From the NCBI GenBank assembly GCA_900208305.1, contig OAPG01000018.1, forward strand, positions 492,140-556,139: a stretch of 64,000 nt of DNA, in the 5' to 3' direction. Positions 31,623-42,570 of this stretch are shown in pieces. A program made the translations under genes and the position numbers. The notes beneath the pieces are model-generated. The model was not told the DNA's origin, searched no databases, and worked only from the letters and a program-made list of their open reading frames with translations. Position 1 is the stretch's first letter; each line of letters begins with the position of its first letter. The stretch is from Melanopsichium pennsylvanicum (lineage: Eukaryota > Basidiomycota > Ustilaginomycetes > Ustilaginales).

Positions 31623-34169
31623 CTACTTCTTTTCGGCCTTCTTCTTGTTATAAGCGTCCTGCATCTCCTTTTGGATGTTCATCATGACGGGGGTGTGACA
31701 CTTGTATTCCATCGAGAATTCACCTTTACCCTGCGTCAAACCTCTCAACTGAGAGCTATAACCAAACATGTCGTTCAATGAAACCTCCGCTGTCAGTGTA
31801 AATTCATCTTCTCTGACCTCTGTGTCCGAAATCGTTCCTTTCCTTTGGTTGAGTGCGCCGATGACGGCACCTTGGAATTCGATGGGTGCCACCACTTCGA
31901 CCGTCATTTTGGGTTCGAGGATGACGGGGTTCGCTTTTTGGTAAGCTTCTCGGAAGGCACCAGCGGTGGCGAGTCGGAAAGCAAGTTCGCTCGAATCTAC
32001 ACTATGCGCTGCACCATCTTCCAAGACAAATCTCACACCTGTCACGGCATGACCAGAAAGTGCTCCCTTTTCCAACGCGTCAAAGAAACCCTTCTCACAT
32101 GCAGCAATGTATCCGTTGGGAATACTGCCACCCACAACCCTGTTTTCGAAAGCGGTGTCGACACCAGTTTCAGGATCCACCTCCATAGGTTCAATGTATC
32201 CCATGACTCGACCGAATTGTCCCGCTCCACCAGTCTGCTTCTTGTGCGTATAAGCAAAGGCAGCCTTCTTCTCGATGGTCTCCCGGAAAGCGACTCGAGG
32301 TTTACCAGTGGTACAGGGGACGTTGTACTCTCGACGCATACGTTCGACGTAGATCTCCAAATGCAGCTCGCCCATGCCCGAGATGATGGTTTCGTTCGAC
32401 TCTTTGTCAACATGGACGCGGAATGTAGGGTCTTCCTTCTGGAATCGGTTGAGTGCGCGTGAGAAGTTTTGCGATTCTTTGCCTTCAGGTGTGATGGCCA
32501 GGGAAATGACAGGTTCAGGAACAAACATGGATGTCATGGAAAGTTGGGTCGTGCCGTCGGTGAAAGTGTCACCGGAAGAACACTCGACACCAAACATGGC
32601 ACAGATTTCTCCGGCGCCGATTTCGTCAACGTCTTCCATGTCGTTCGAGTGCATTCGTACAAGACGGGGCACCTTGACTTTCTTTCCCGTTCGGGCGTTG
32701 AAAATGAGATTACCGCGCTTGAGGGTTCCTTGATAGACACGCATGTAGGTGAGCTGACCGTACTTGCCTTCTTCGAGCTTGAAGGCGAGACCAACGAGGG
32801 GTGCTTCGGAGGCTGGGGAGAGGGGAAGGACCGGGGGTGCAGCGTTCTTGCGGGCTTCGGCGGCGGCTTCTTCATCCTCGCCAGCTGCCTGGGCGGCCTC
32901 TTCTGCGGCTTTCTTAGTGGCAGAAGCGCTCATGTCCATTGCGGTGGCAGGAACTTCGGCAGGGTTAGGGAGGTAAGAGCAAACACCGTCAAGCATGGCC
33001 TGAACACCTTTGTTCTTGATAGCCGAGCCGAGGAAGACGGGGGAGAATTGACACCGGATGGTGGTACGGCGGATAGCGGCAGCGAGCTCCTCGATGGTGG
33101 GTTCGCGCTCTTCGATGAATATCTCGGTCATCTCGTCATCGACTTCGGCGAGCTGCTCGATGAGCTCAGCTCGCTTCTCCTTGGCAAGCTCAAGATACTC
33201 TGCGGGAATCTCGTCGGTTTCGCGAATCTCGATACCCTTGTGACCCTCGTTGTAAACAGCCTTCCATCGAATGAGGTCAATGATACCGTTAAAATCGTCT
33301 TCGGCGCCAATGGGGACCTGAACAGCGGCAGCGGGGATCTTGAGCTTGTTGCGAATTTGACCGATGACACGCCATGGATTGGCACCGGCGCGGTCCATCT
33401 TGTTGATGAAGCTGATGCGGGGAACGGAGTAACGTCGCATCTGCCTGTCAACGGTGATGGTCTGAGACTGGACACCCGATACAGCGCATAGAACGAGGAC
33501 AGCACCATCAAGTACACGCAGGGCACGCTCTACCTCGATGGTAAAGTCGACGTGACCGGGGGTGTCGATGATGTTAATGTGAAAATCCTCCTTCTTTGCC
33601 ATCAAATCCTTGGCGTCGGTGTTGGCAGCATCACCGCTGACACTCGACTTTTCGGTTGGAGGAGTGGCTTTCCAGCTGCAATAGGTGGCAGCACTCTGAA
33701 TGGTGATGCCCTTCTCACGTTCCAGCTCCATGTGATCCATTTTTGCGCCGACAGCGTCCCTACCCCTGACTTCGTGAATGTCCTTAATTCGACCTGTGTA
33801 GAAGAGTACTCTCTCTGTCAAAGTGGTCTTACCACTGTCGATATGTGCAGAGATACCAACGTTGCGTTGGCGAATCAAACGGCCGAGGTCGGCCTCGGAG
33901 AGCTCAGCCATGGGTTGTTGTGAGCCATCGTGAGCGAACTGAGCAGCGGCATCCTGCGCAGGAGGAGACTTGACCGCGGCTGCTGCTGCTGCTGCGCTCC
34001 TGGGAGTCGAGATACTGAGACATCGGAACGAGCTTGGCGAGCGGGCGAAAGGTGTGGAAGCGACTGCGTTGCGGAGAGGGATGGGGACGATGCGAGTGGA
34101 TCGTGAGTTTTGTCTGGCAAGCTGTCGGGCCAAAGAACGGGCAGCAGCCATTCTAGGGATTGCCACCAT
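31623..34169 (-). CDS. MEF1: Mitochondrial translation elongation factor G
   Basis: 848 residues from ATG 34169 ([19 protein letters not shown]), an Arg/Ala/Ser-rich mitochondrial presequence without acidic residues. The GTPase domain has AHIDSGKT (about residue 108), [19 protein letters not shown] and [11 protein letters not shown], followed by EF-G domains II-V, including [18 protein letters not shown] and [15 protein letters not shown]. An Ala/Glu-rich insert of about 45 residues sits between the GTPase domain and domain II, which makes it longer than most homologues. MEF1 drives tRNA-mRNA translocation on mitochondrial ribosomes. The C terminus is basic (ending YNKKKAEKK). The second Met (residue 7) is an alternative start that would keep the targeting sequence. 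Convergent with the KRE6/SKN1-type gene. Confidence 0.96.
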   Translation of the reverse strand: MVAIPRMAAARSLARQLARQNSRSTRIVPIPLRNAVASTPFARSPSSFRCLSISTPRSAAAAAAAVKSPPAQDAAAQFAHDGSQQPMAELSEADLGRLIRQRNVGISAHIDSGKTTLTERVLFYTGRIKDIHEVRGRDAVGAKMDHMELEREKGITIQSAATYCSWKATPPTEKSSVSGDAANTDAKDLMAKKEDFHINIIDTPGHVDFTIEVERALRVLDGAVLVLCAVSGVQSQTITVDRQMRRYSVPRISFINKMDRAGANPWRVIGQIRNKLKIPAAAVQVPIGAEDDFNGIIDLIRWKAVYNEGHKGIEIRETDEIPAEYLELAKEKRAELIEQLAEVDDEMTEIFIEEREPTIEELAAAIRRTTIRCQFSPVFLGSAIKNKGVQAMLDGVCSYLPNPAEVPATAMDMSASATKKAAEEAAQAAGEDEEAAAEARKNAAPPVLPLSPASEAPLVGLAFKLEEGKYGQLTYMRVYQGTLKRGNLIFNARTGKKVKVPRLVRMHSNDMEDVDEIGAGEICAMFGVECSSGDTFTDGTTQLSMTSMFVPEPVISLAITPEGKESQNFSRALNRFQKEDPTFRVHVDKESNETIISGMGELHLEIYVERMRREYNVPCTTGKPRVAFRETIEKKAAFAYTHKKQTGGAGQFGRVMGYIEPMEVDPETGVDTAFENRVVGGSIPNGYIAACEKGFFDALEKGALSGHAVTGVRFVLEDGAAHSVDSSELAFRLATAGAFREAYQKANPVILEPKMTVEVVAPIEFQGAVIGALNQRKGTISDTEVREDEFTLTAEVSLNDMFGYSSQLRGLTQGKGEFSMEYKCHTPVMMNIQKEMQDAYNKKKAEKK

Positions 34170-34590
34170 GATGACTATGTGATGTAGGATCAAAGGCAAA
34201 AGATGATTGTGACAGTGACCAGGAAGAGAGAGAAAAAGGCTCAGTGTGACTGTTATACTTTTCGGAAAACAAGCCGATTTTTGTGAAGGCTAAGCGATTG
34301 CAGCCAGTTGCAGTTGCAGTGGCTGTTGGTGCTGCTTGCTGTCATGTTCAGGCGCCCCACTCTTCGACTTTGCAGTGAGCGCCTTTCTTCCAAAAATCTC
34401 AAAATTTTCGTGCCCTTGCACTTCCGAGAACGGTAAAAATCGGGCACGAGCAAATTTGTATATTCATTAAAGTGTGCGACCGACACAATTTTACACGATC
34501 ACAAAGTTTCACGCATTGTAAGGATCGCATCTATTCGTAGCTTTGACAAGGCACTTTTATGATTTATGCATAGTTGTGCAAGACAGGCGG
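34170..34590. other. Spacer between the C2H2 factor 3' end and MEF1 promoter
   Basis: AT-rich 0.4-kb stretch with a short GCAGTTGCAGTT-type repeat at about 34300-34325. Probably contains the MEF1 promoter and leader. No gene seen. Confidence 0.5.
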
Positions 34591-37500
34591 CTAAGTGCTG
34601 GTAACAGCAGAGAAAGAGTCGCTGGTTCGATGATCAGAAGGATCCCGTAGAGCTCTAAGCAGCAAACTTGTATACTCCTGACTAAAGCACCATGCAGGAT
34701 TATCCTCGTGAACCCACGTCACCACTTCACGAAGATGCTCGCGGCTGAGCGTCTTGGCTGCATCATTGTGCCCTCGGCTAGAGCTGTCTCTTGACTCTTC
34801 CATATGGTCAGCGCTCCATAGCGGCAGACCGCAGAAAGTGGCGTTCTGTGTTGCACCTTGCAAAATCCAACGCCGCGTCTCTGTCGAAGGGTTCGTACCT
34901 GCTACAGTATTTCGCAGGTGGCGACGCAGCAGATCACGGTCAGGATCTTGAGGCCAGGTCGTAGTCGTCGTTTGAGATGGTCTTCGATGACTTTCGGATG
35001 TTGATTGATGCACGTGGATCGTTTCACGCCTAGCTCTTGGCCATCGGGCGTCCCCAACAAAGCTCGACCACCTCGGTCGCGAGCGTATTCCTCGAAACGA
35101 TCCCACAGACGAACCGACTCCAGCAGCAGCTGAGACCGACATGCGCCAATCTGCATATTCCTCTTGCTTATCTTCCTGCTCGTGCTCACGGAAGATGCCT
35201 GCAAGTCCAAGGTACTGAAACTTGCGATGCCAGAAGCGAACCCGAATCCATTCCTCGCTGTTGTCCGAACCACCTTCGACCTTGCGCCCGTTTCCTAAAC
35301 CAGTTGTTTTGCTCTCTTTGCGCTCCATGTCATCTTCTCTGCAGTGCTTCAACAGAGTGCTCCACACTTTCTTCGTCGGGATCAGCTCTTCCTGCAGCGA
35401 CCCAGCTTGGTTTGGTGCGCGTTTCGAAGGCGCATCTTTCTCGCCCAAGATCTTGCTGACGGTTGCCAGTACAACCAGTGACATGTACACCGCATGTGAC
35501 GACGTAGGACCCAGCCTTTCGCTTGACGTCTTCTTCGCCGCACACACTAGGGTCAAGATAGTACCTGCATGTACAAGCGCCCTTCTGCAATACGCCGAGT
35601 CCGTCCATATGCCGAGTAGCACTGAGATCCTTCGGTATCGCTCTCTCTCCGTGGAATTCGCTCGACTGCTCGAATCCAGGTGGAAGCATAAGGCTCGCAG
35701 CGGAGCGCAAAGGCCCAGGAAGATAGCCTGCCATCGGATCGTCGATTGATGAGCATCGTCAGTAAGCTTGAGTCCAAGCTTGGCAGCCGCCTCATCGCCT
35801 CTTGTATGACAGCCGTCCTTCCAGCCGCTGAACATTTCAGACCAGTTCATCAGAGCATGCGCGACCTGCGTCGCGTGCAAAGTGCGCCCCCTTCGCCATC
35901 CTGGAAGATCTGACAGAGTCGCGGTCTCTGGATCAAAGTCATCCACATCAATAATGAGCTGCTCTGCTAAAGCTCTCGCGCCCCAAGCCGGTGCCCGATA
36001 CCACCCGCTGTCAGTCATCCAGGCTCCGTGCACAGCTTCCAGCAGTGCCGACATGTAGAGTTGCGAAACGATCCGAGCTTGACCAGCTGGACCGCCTTCT
36101 TGGTTTTCTTGTTTGTACTCCTGAGCTTTTGACTGCTGCCTGGTGCCTTGAGTCGACTTGCTCGGCTCGTTGGCCACCTCAAGATAGTGAGCAGAAGCTT
36201 CCTTCCGTGCGTGCTCCGTCTGATCGTAGCCAGAGCTTGAAATTTTTGAGCCTTGCCCTAGATGTCCACTCCCAAAGTCAAACGACGAGCGAAAGTGAGG
36301 ATGATATGGGGTACCGTGCACATGCGCCACGTGAGGCCGCAGCAGTTGCTCTGTCAGGCTGGCAGCAATCGATGTTGCACGGTTGTCGTGAAATGCAATG
36401 TCGGCCCCTTTGGCAGAAGGCAGTGAAACACTGTCGGCCAAGCGCGTCGCCCAGGCTTTGGGTGGCCAAGCTAAGAAGACGGTATCTGGACATGGCTCGA
36501 GGGCATGCGCGAGGAGAAATTGGCAGCGAGGACCTACTGGCCGTGCTGATAGGTCCATCTGAAATGGCGAAAAATAGCTCGAAGATTGAGAATCCAAGAT
36601 CGCAGAGAGCAGCAGTGTCCTTTTGCGACTCTCGTGCTCGTACCAGCGTGACCAGAGCATGAAAAGTTCTTCCTCTGGTAGATCTTGCACTTTGGCTGCG
36701 TCTATGCGGTCCATATTTGTGTCGAGGTCGGCATTTCGCTTTTCAGCCTTGAGCACATCCAAGAGGATGGCTTCACGATTCTCTTCAAACTTGTGCCAGA
36801 GGTCAGGGGTAGTTTGACGCACCCCATGCATGCCAATAAGAAGAAAACAATTCAGCAATGATTGATGCTTTCCGTCGACATGTAAAGTGTGTTTGTACGA
36901 CAGCACCACCAGACCAAACAGGAAGCAGATCAACTTGTGGCCTTCTTCTTTCAGGTGAGGGTCGCTGCATCGAAGAGATGCAAGAGACAGGAGAGCAGAT
37001 GCTTCCTCTGCGCTGTGGACCTTCCGCGATCCGACCATCTTGGGATGAAACAAGGGAGCGTCTGCGTGGATTACCTTGGGTAGCAGCGGTGCGAGGCAAT
37101 CTAGCATCTCCGTTGATGGCCGCATGTGGTCCTGACAAAGTTGGGCGAAGACGCGAAAGCGCTCGACGACCAGCTGCAGTTGGTCACTGCTTACGGCCGA
37201 GCTTGCGATATACGCAGAACTTTTACGCTGCGGAGCGTTCTCAGAAAGAGGCACATCATCGAGTTCCCCGCCGGCCTTATCAATTAATGCGCTCGGCGGG
37301 CCGTGATCCTGACGCGGGGCGCAAATAGCGGCGGGCGTTGGCATCATCGAAACACCTTCTGCATCAGCGTCCTTGAACGAGTTTTGGCCCTCTCGTCTTG
37401 ACTCGAAGGCTGCTCTTGGACTTGGAGAGTCTTGGTGGTGCTGAATGCTTGACGACGTACCTGATGGGTGCGGGCTGTCTCCGATCTGAGCAGACTTTCC

Positions 37501-39447
37501 TCCGCCTTCTTCGTCTCGAGCAGCCCTTTGCAGAAGGGACGATTCATGAGGCTTGTGGAAATTTGCAGTCGCGTCATTGGCCGAAGTCTTGTGGAATTCG
37601 ACAGCCTCGCCGGAGACTTGAGCAGACCTGCCCAGACTCTCGTCAAAGTCATTCGCAAGACTCGGCGTCCGACGGTGAGATGCGTGGATCTGAGACTTCG
37701 TGTCAAAAGGCATGGATGCTGAGCTCATCACCCTGTCCATCGACCTTCTGTGGGAGGTCGCGGTCAGACCAAGGTACTCGTTTTGAGACTCAGATAACGA
37801 CGGAAGGTAAACGGTGCTTTGTGACGACTGAGCTTGAGACAGAGATTGATGTTGGAAATTCGTCGCGATGGGCACAAGGCGCTCAGGAGCCCAAGTTGCA
37901 GGCATGCCGTCTTGTGAAGGGATTAGCGGCGCAGCTGATACACCAGCATCAGGTTGTGCAAAAGCTCCTTGCGAGAAGAAATTCTGAGAAGCATCTCCAG
38001 GGACGCCTGGTGCTGGACCGAAGTCGATACCAAGTTCCGCCATGATCTGCTCTACTTGTCGTGGATTCGGCGGCTCAGCAGTCGCGGTTTGGTCGCATAA
38101 GCCTCGAAAGTTGACTGCAAAGTACGTATCGGCCGCAATCGCGGAAGGACCAGATGGCGAGGCGCTTCGGCCAGAGAGAGTAAGGGAAGCGTCTGCACAA
38201 TGATGGCTCGGCTCGAACCCTGCTTCCACGCGAACACGCTCCGCTGATGGCACCGTCAGCATGCATGGATCGAGACTCGCCCAGCTAACATCCTCCCCTC
38301 TTGGCTGCATGCTTTCCACGAAGAATTCCGACTGAAGCAACTCTGCTTCCGCCGAAGGTGCTACACCAGATGGTGTCGTTGCTGTGGACGGCAGGCCAGT
38401 AGGCATAGCAGGTTGAGTATAACCCATATTCGTATAATCGTGCCTGTTGTGCCCCAAAGAAGGAGTCATGGCTCCGCTGCTAGTGCATTCGGGCGCAGTC
38501 AAGCCTCCTTGATCGCCGTTATGAATATGCGATCCTTCATCTTCGTGCCAAGGAATGGGGTACACAGGAGGAGCTTGGGCCAAGCTTCTGTCCGCTGAGC
38601 CACCCGCATAGTGATTCTCGAAGGTCGGTGTCCAGTCGGACCTGTGATAGTGCACGTCATGATCGCTGAGAAGTCTTCGGGCAGGGTACGCTCGGTCCAT
38701 GGATTCGCTGGAGTTTGAGAAGGAATGCGGCGGGCGACTTTGCGCATGTGCATCCGGATCTTCCTTGAGGGTATTGTTGGGTAGATTTGCAAATGGACGC
38801 ATACTTTCACCCTGTGATGAGCCCAAGAGCAGAGACAAGACAGTCAGCGCGCAGTCATAGATGCAAACATGCACGCTTAAACTTACCTGTTGGATGCTAG
38901 GCATTGAATAAGAATGACCAGGTAGCCGAGAATTGCTGACAGAATGCCACAGAATGGGAGAGGGCGCTTTCGGTGAAGGAGGGATACTATCGCGGCCGTA
39001 TATATCCGAGTAGGATGTCGTAGGTCGTCTTGGAGGATCAAGAAGATTGCAACTTTCCTCGCAACGGCGTTGAACAGGGCCGATGCCATGGTTGAAAGGT
39101 GACCTGAGAGACAGCATGCTGTAACCGGTTGAAGGGGCAAAGCTGCTCATCGATGATGGCCCAGAGATGTTGGAAATGCCGCCAGTATAGAGGCGCTCAT
39201 TTGTTGTGGTTGCAACAGACGAAGCATCTTGTGAATGATGGAGATGAGGATGCTTTCGACGCAGATGTCGAGCCATGCTGTCGTTGCGCGAGAAGGCCCG
39301 ATTGCAGCCCGGACAGCTGAAGTCGCGCCTCTGTGTATGTGTCATCTCGTGCCGGCGCAAGTGCGCACGTTTGACGAAAGAGGCCGAGCATCCAGGCACA
39401 TCGCAGTGAAATTTGCGAGCCAAATCATGCCCACGGAAGGCGGGCAT
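34591..39447 (-). CDS. C2H2 zinc-finger transcription factor with fungal-specific regulatory domain
   Basis: Exons 39447-38887 and 38811-34591, separated by a 75-nt intron (GTAAGT...CACAG), give 1593 residues. Two tandem C2H2 fingers occupy residues 13-67: FHCDVPGCSASFVKRAHLRRH and FSCPGCNRAFSRNDSMARHL with its closing KH. A long Ser/Pro/His-rich disordered region follows. A fungal-transcription-factor-type alpha-helical domain covers roughly residues 725-1000 (LVVERFRVFAQLCQDHM, then LLNCFLLIGMHGV and LFMLWSRWYEHESRKRTLLL). The extended C terminus also contains helical parts. This two-finger plus regulatory-domain layout matches several fungal regulators of development and metabolism; the specific target is unknown. 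The intron is a multiple of three with no stop, so retained transcripts stay open (25 extra, hydrophobic residues). Start is the first ATG in frame. Confidence 0.88.
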   Translation of the reverse strand: MPAFRGHDLARKFHCDVPGCSASFVKRAHLRRHEMTHTQRRDFSCPGCNRAFSRNDSMARHLRRKHPHLHHSQDASSVATTTNERLYTGGISNISGPSSMSSFAPSTGYSMLSLRSPFNHGIGPVQRRCEESCNLLDPPRRPTTSYSDIYGRDSIPPSPKAPSPILWHSVSNSRLPGHSYSMPSIQQVSLSVHVCIYDCALTVLSLLLGSSQGESMRPFANLPNNTLKEDPDAHAQSRPPHSFSNSSESMDRAYPARRLLSDHDVHYHRSDWTPTFENHYAGGSADRSLAQAPPVYPIPWHEDEGSHIHNGDQGGLTAPECTSSGAMTPSLGHNRHDYTNMGYTQPAMPTGLPSTATTPSGVAPSAEAELLQSEFFVESMQPRGEDVSWASLDPCMLTVPSAERVRVEAGFEPSHHCADASLTLSGRSASPSGPSAIAADTYFAVNFRGLCDQTATAEPPNPRQVEQIMAELGIDFGPAPGVPGDASQNFFSQGAFAQPDAGVSAAPLIPSQDGMPATWAPERLVPIATNFQHQSLSQAQSSQSTVYLPSLSESQNEYLGLTATSHRRSMDRVMSSASMPFDTKSQIHASHRRTPSLANDFDESLGRSAQVSGEAVEFHKTSANDATANFHKPHESSLLQRAARDEEGGGKSAQIGDSPHPSGTSSSIQHHQDSPSPRAAFESRREGQNSFKDADAEGVSMMPTPAAICAPRQDHGPPSALIDKAGGELDDVPLSENAPQRKSSAYIASSAVSSDQLQLVVERFRVFAQLCQDHMRPSTEMLDCLAPLLPKVIHADAPLFHPKMVGSRKVHSAEEASALLSLASLRCSDPHLKEEGHKLICFLFGLVVLSYKHTLHVDGKHQSLLNCFLLIGMHGVRQTTPDLWHKFEENREAILLDVLKAEKRNADLDTNMDRIDAAKVQDLPEEELFMLWSRWYEHESRKRTLLLSAILDSQSSSYFSPFQMDLSARPVGPRCQFLLAHALEPCPDTVFLAWPPKAWATRLADSVSLPSAKGADIAFHDNRATSIAASLTEQLLRPHVAHVHGTPYHPHFRSSFDFGSGHLGQGSKISSSGYDQTEHARKEASAHYLEVANEPSKSTQGTRQQSKAQEYKQENQEGGPAGQARIVSQLYMSALLEAVHGAWMTDSGWYRAPAWGARALAEQLIIDVDDFDPETATLSDLPGWRRGRTLHATQVAHALMNWSEMFSGWKDGCHTRGDEAAAKLGLKLTDDAHQSTIRWQAIFLGLCAPLRALCFHLDSSSRANSTERERYRRISVLLGIWTDSAYCRRALVHAGTILTLVCAAKKTSSERLGPTSSHAVYMSLVVLATVSKILGEKDAPSKRAPNQAGSLQEELIPTKKVWSTLLKHCREDDMERKESKTTGLGNGRKVEGGSDNSEEWIRVRFWHRKFQYLGLAGIFREHEQEDKQEEYADWRMSVSAAAGVGSSVGSFRGIRSRPRWSSFVGDARWPRARRETIHVHQSTSESHRRPSQTTTTTWPQDPDRDLLRRHLRNTVAGTNPSTETRRWILQGATQNATFCGLPLWSADHMEESRDSSSRGHNDAAKTLSREHLREVVTWVHEDNPAWCFSQEYTSLLLRALRDPSDHRTSDSFSAVTST

Positions 39448-40083
39448 GATTAACAAAGTAGCCTCGAGAAGAGTCGAAGTTGAAAATGGAAAGCAAGGCT
39501 TCGGGTATGGTTTTGTTTCGAGGGAGATCTAGATTGTGAGGGTGGGACAGAACCGACGGGGACGATTTCGAAGGTTGCATTTAAGCATGTGACTGACAGG
39601 TAGAGATGAGAGTGGGAAAGAGACAAGAAGTATGGCAAGCAAAGCAGAACGGCCCCCTCTGGAGAAGAGCGTTGCCACCAGGGTCGTGAGTCCCACCACA
39701 GCAGCAGGTACAATTGTGGGAGAGGCGCTCTTGCCGAAGCTGTGCTAGGCTGGACATGTTTGGTTGCGTGATCACGGCGCCGTAAGAAGAGCCCCGATGG
39801 GAAATGCGGCTCGACTCCGGTGTGAGGCGCACATGGGCTTACGTCGAGGCAAGGCAAGTATGAAGGATAAGGAAGACTTCATATCGCAATACATACGATT
39901 GCGTGGTGCCGCGTCGTTGTGCGTTGGCATGTGATGTGGGTGTAGGACAAAGGCGGAATGAAGTCGTGTCAGTGAGCGCACACGACTTTCATCAAGAGGG
40001 AGAGAAGTTCGGAAATGTGGCAATGAGTGTCGAGCTCTGGATGAGGACGCTGCATCTGTCCATTGGATGGTAAATAAACCGCC
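39448..40083 (-). other. Promoter and leader region of the C2H2 factor gene
   Basis: 0.6-kb spacer between the zinc-ribbon/MBL gene's 3' end and the factor's ATG. No distinct core-promoter motif identified and no coding sequence supported. Confidence 0.5.
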
Positions 40084-41457
40084 TCAGTTCCCTTCATGTC
40101 GCAGCGCCTCGAAAGCATCAGCGGAATGACCCTCCTTCTCTATGTAGTAGCGAGTAGAGCGGAAGAGCGAAGAGCGGGAGTCGGAAAGAACGTTGCGGCC
40201 CGACCAACCACCGAAGGTGGCCGACCAGTTAAACCTGCGCATCTGAGCCCAAATGCGCTCGACGTCGTGTGGCGGAAGCGGGATGTTGTTCGGAAAACTG
40301 TAGGCGAAAGTGAACCTCTTTCGGTCTGGCATGACCATGAAAGTATCAGCACAGAAGACAGCTGCTCCCTTTAAGTCGTTCGCGTTTGTTCGGTTGTCCG
40401 AGTCTCGATCCCAGTGGAGCGCATTGGAACCGGGGAAATGACCTCCGCACCGGATGAGGGTGACAGACGGGACGTGTGGGAGCGAAAAGAGATCTTGATC
40501 GACTTCGGTAACGTAGCGTTGACGCGAAACAAAGTCTGGGTGGTTTTGATAAGTGTCGCGGCCACGTTGGTACCAGTTACGGTCGAGCTTTGAGATGAAG
40601 ACGTTGCAATCGAGCATTTTAGCCCACGAGAGGCTGGTGCCAAAAAAGTGGGGATGTGAAATGAAAATAGCGGCCACTTTACCGGTCGGACTGACGCTGC
40701 AAATGCTATGCATGAGCTCGACCGAGTTGAAGCCGTTGCAGTCCCAAATGACGGCACCAAACTTGGTGAGCAGCACTATGGGAGTCTGGCCAATGGCTAC
40801 GGGAGGATTGAGCTTGATGCGAAGGATGCGTGAATCCGAGTCTTCGGGAACAAGGTCAAAAGAAGTGTTTGGGACAAGCTGCCTTTGGGTTGTGTAAGCC
40901 TGACCAGTCGGACAGGGATACTGCCGGTCGTCTGGCGAGTCAACATTCGGACAGAGACGGGGAACAAGGTTAGCGGAAGTGCGAAAAGGCCAACGGGGTT
41001 CAAGCAGTCAGCACAGCAAGCGTAAAGTTCAGGGGAGCGGTTGTTTTGAGATGCAGTCGTGGGAGCGACAGGACACTGATGAAGTCAGGTGTAAGAAGGA
41101 CCCACCATAACAAACAGGGCACTCTTGCGGTCCCTCCCGGGAGGAATACTGGTTGCCACAGGTAACGCACACGGCGAGGTCGGCGCTGTGCAACAAAGAT
41201 GAGGAAGTCGGCGTGCATGTGGTCGACGGGGCAGAAACCACGTATCCCAGATCGGTTGTAGAGCCAGAGGTTGAAAAATATTAGGCTCGTCAGTGATGCA
41301 GAAACATGCGAGGACTTCAACACGTCAAATAGACAGTATTAGGGGAAACAGGCACGGGCTGGCTAAGGGACTGAGGCCGAGAATCTCACTCTTGTTCCCA
41401 GATTTGCTGCGTGGTTGAGCTCGATATCTGTTGAGGCGGTGAATTGTGAGATGGCAT
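40084..41457 (-). CDS. Zinc-ribbon plus metallo-beta-lactamase-fold protein
   Basis: Three exons on the minus strand, 41457-41390, 41185-41106 and 40931-40084, give 331 residues. Introns are 204 nt (GTGAGA...CACAG) and 174 nt (GTGGGT...GCCAG); both junctions split a GAC codon. No other AG occurs between the CTAAT-like branch site near 41281 and the first acceptor, which supports it. The N terminus (residues 29-50) is a small zinc-ribbon-like motif, CVTCGNQYSSREG then CPVCYDD. The rest resembles fungal MBL-fold proteins: GAVIWDCNG, ISHPHFFGTSLSWAKML, CGGHFPGS and FCADTFMV. The HxHxDH signature is degraded (HPHFFGT), while the later His (GHFPGS) and Asp (ADT) are kept. Catalysis is therefore doubtful. 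No close function known to me. Confidence 0.82.
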
Positions 41458-41789
41458 GGCCGAAGCGACAGACAAATCAAGGTCTATTAGGTTTAAGGTT
41501 GGACCAAAGGAGCGAGTTAATCGAGTTGGTTGGAAAGCGACGGTCGCTGTGGTTGTTTCGATAGCCGCGGTAAGCGCAGGGTTTAAAGAAATAAAAACAA
41601 CGAGCAGGAGTGATGAATTGGATATTGGCAGAAATGAACTTGTGCGAGGGTACAATAATGTATTGTATGTGATTGCGAGAGAAGGTGGGAGCAACGAGCG
41701 TGGGTATGATGACGAGAGGTATGCTGACAACAATGATGCTCAATCTTGAGCGAGGGCGTCATGTTGAGCTATCGGCTTAGCCATCATGA
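41458..41789. other. Upstream region of the MBL-fold gene
   Basis: Short AT-rich promoter stretch with ordinary CpG content that ends at the CpG-poor block starting near 41790. No gene seen. Confidence 0.45.
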
Positions 41790-42030
41790 GCAAGACCCTG
41801 GATTGGCTCGGTCAGGTGCCCACTTGTGCCCTCTCTCAATGCCAAGTCATGTCTGGCAATGCACTTGCAGTCACATAATTCATGTTCACCCTTGGCCAAA
41901 ACAAAGAGGGTGCTGTATCACACAATAGCAGTTTTTGGTCTGCCATTGTATTGTTGTCTGGGTTGCAGCACAAAACTGCCTATTTAGATGCATATCTCAT
42001 CAAGATGATCAACCAAACCAGTCCATTGTT
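41790..42030. repeat. CpG-poor block with palindromic repeat element
   Basis: Contains near-perfect inverted arms at 41924-41936 and 41972-41984 (AATAGCAGTTTTT and AAAACTGCCTATT). The left flank extends the arm with TCACACAATAG, whose reverse complement ends the related copy at 21621-21641. Shared inner words link it with 20941-20969 and 21601-21610. Probably a small terminal-inverted-repeat element or a decayed part of one. Confidence 0.6.
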
Positions 42031-42570
42031 AAGGCCGTAGGGTCTAGGTACCGCAGGGCGGCTACAGCCGGAATAGGGTCTACAGGTACGGAGAGGTTGT
42101 AGGCGTAGGCAACACAGGCAGTCGGGGTCAGTGCACACTACTGCGTTGCTATAGAGCTAACTAAGTAATACATGCGACGAGGTCCGGAGGCAACCTCATG
42201 TCAAGCAGGGGCGGGGTGGTAAGGTCCAAGAACTATCGATCACCTCCTGTGCCAACTGCGGTAACTGCCTCCCATCGCGGCGCTACAATGTTAGATTGCC
42301 AACGGCCATATTCTGCTTACAGAGGGGCCAGGCGCGGTTGGACGGTAGGAGGGTTGTGTTAGGCCGACCGCTCCTCTGCGGGGGATCCGGAGAGGATTGG
42401 TCGTGGCTCAATTGCAACGGTTGCTCAATTGGGAGGGGGGGCTGAGCGCTCACCCTTTCTACTAGGTTGGCGGGGCGTGATCCGGATCAGTCATGGCTTG
42501 ACCGCAACGGTTGCTCCATCACAATCCGGATCAGTCATGGCTTGACCGCGGTTGCTCCATTGGGAGGGGG
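42031..42570. repeat. CpG-rich repeat copy with short tandem units
   Basis: CpG-normal sequence between two CpG-poor blocks. The portion 42128-42196 is colinear with 42853-42923. At 42360-42570 a unit containing ATCCGGATCAGTCATGGCTT occurs at 42479 and again 44 bases later, with a more diverged copy near 42384. A longer unit (about 42430-42480 versus 42560-42610) also repeats. No protein-coding signal. Confidence 0.65.

Noticed and set aside
32469..33491. 340-codon plus-strand frame opposite MEF1
   Set aside because: Antisense shadow of a conserved EF-G gene; no domain of its own.
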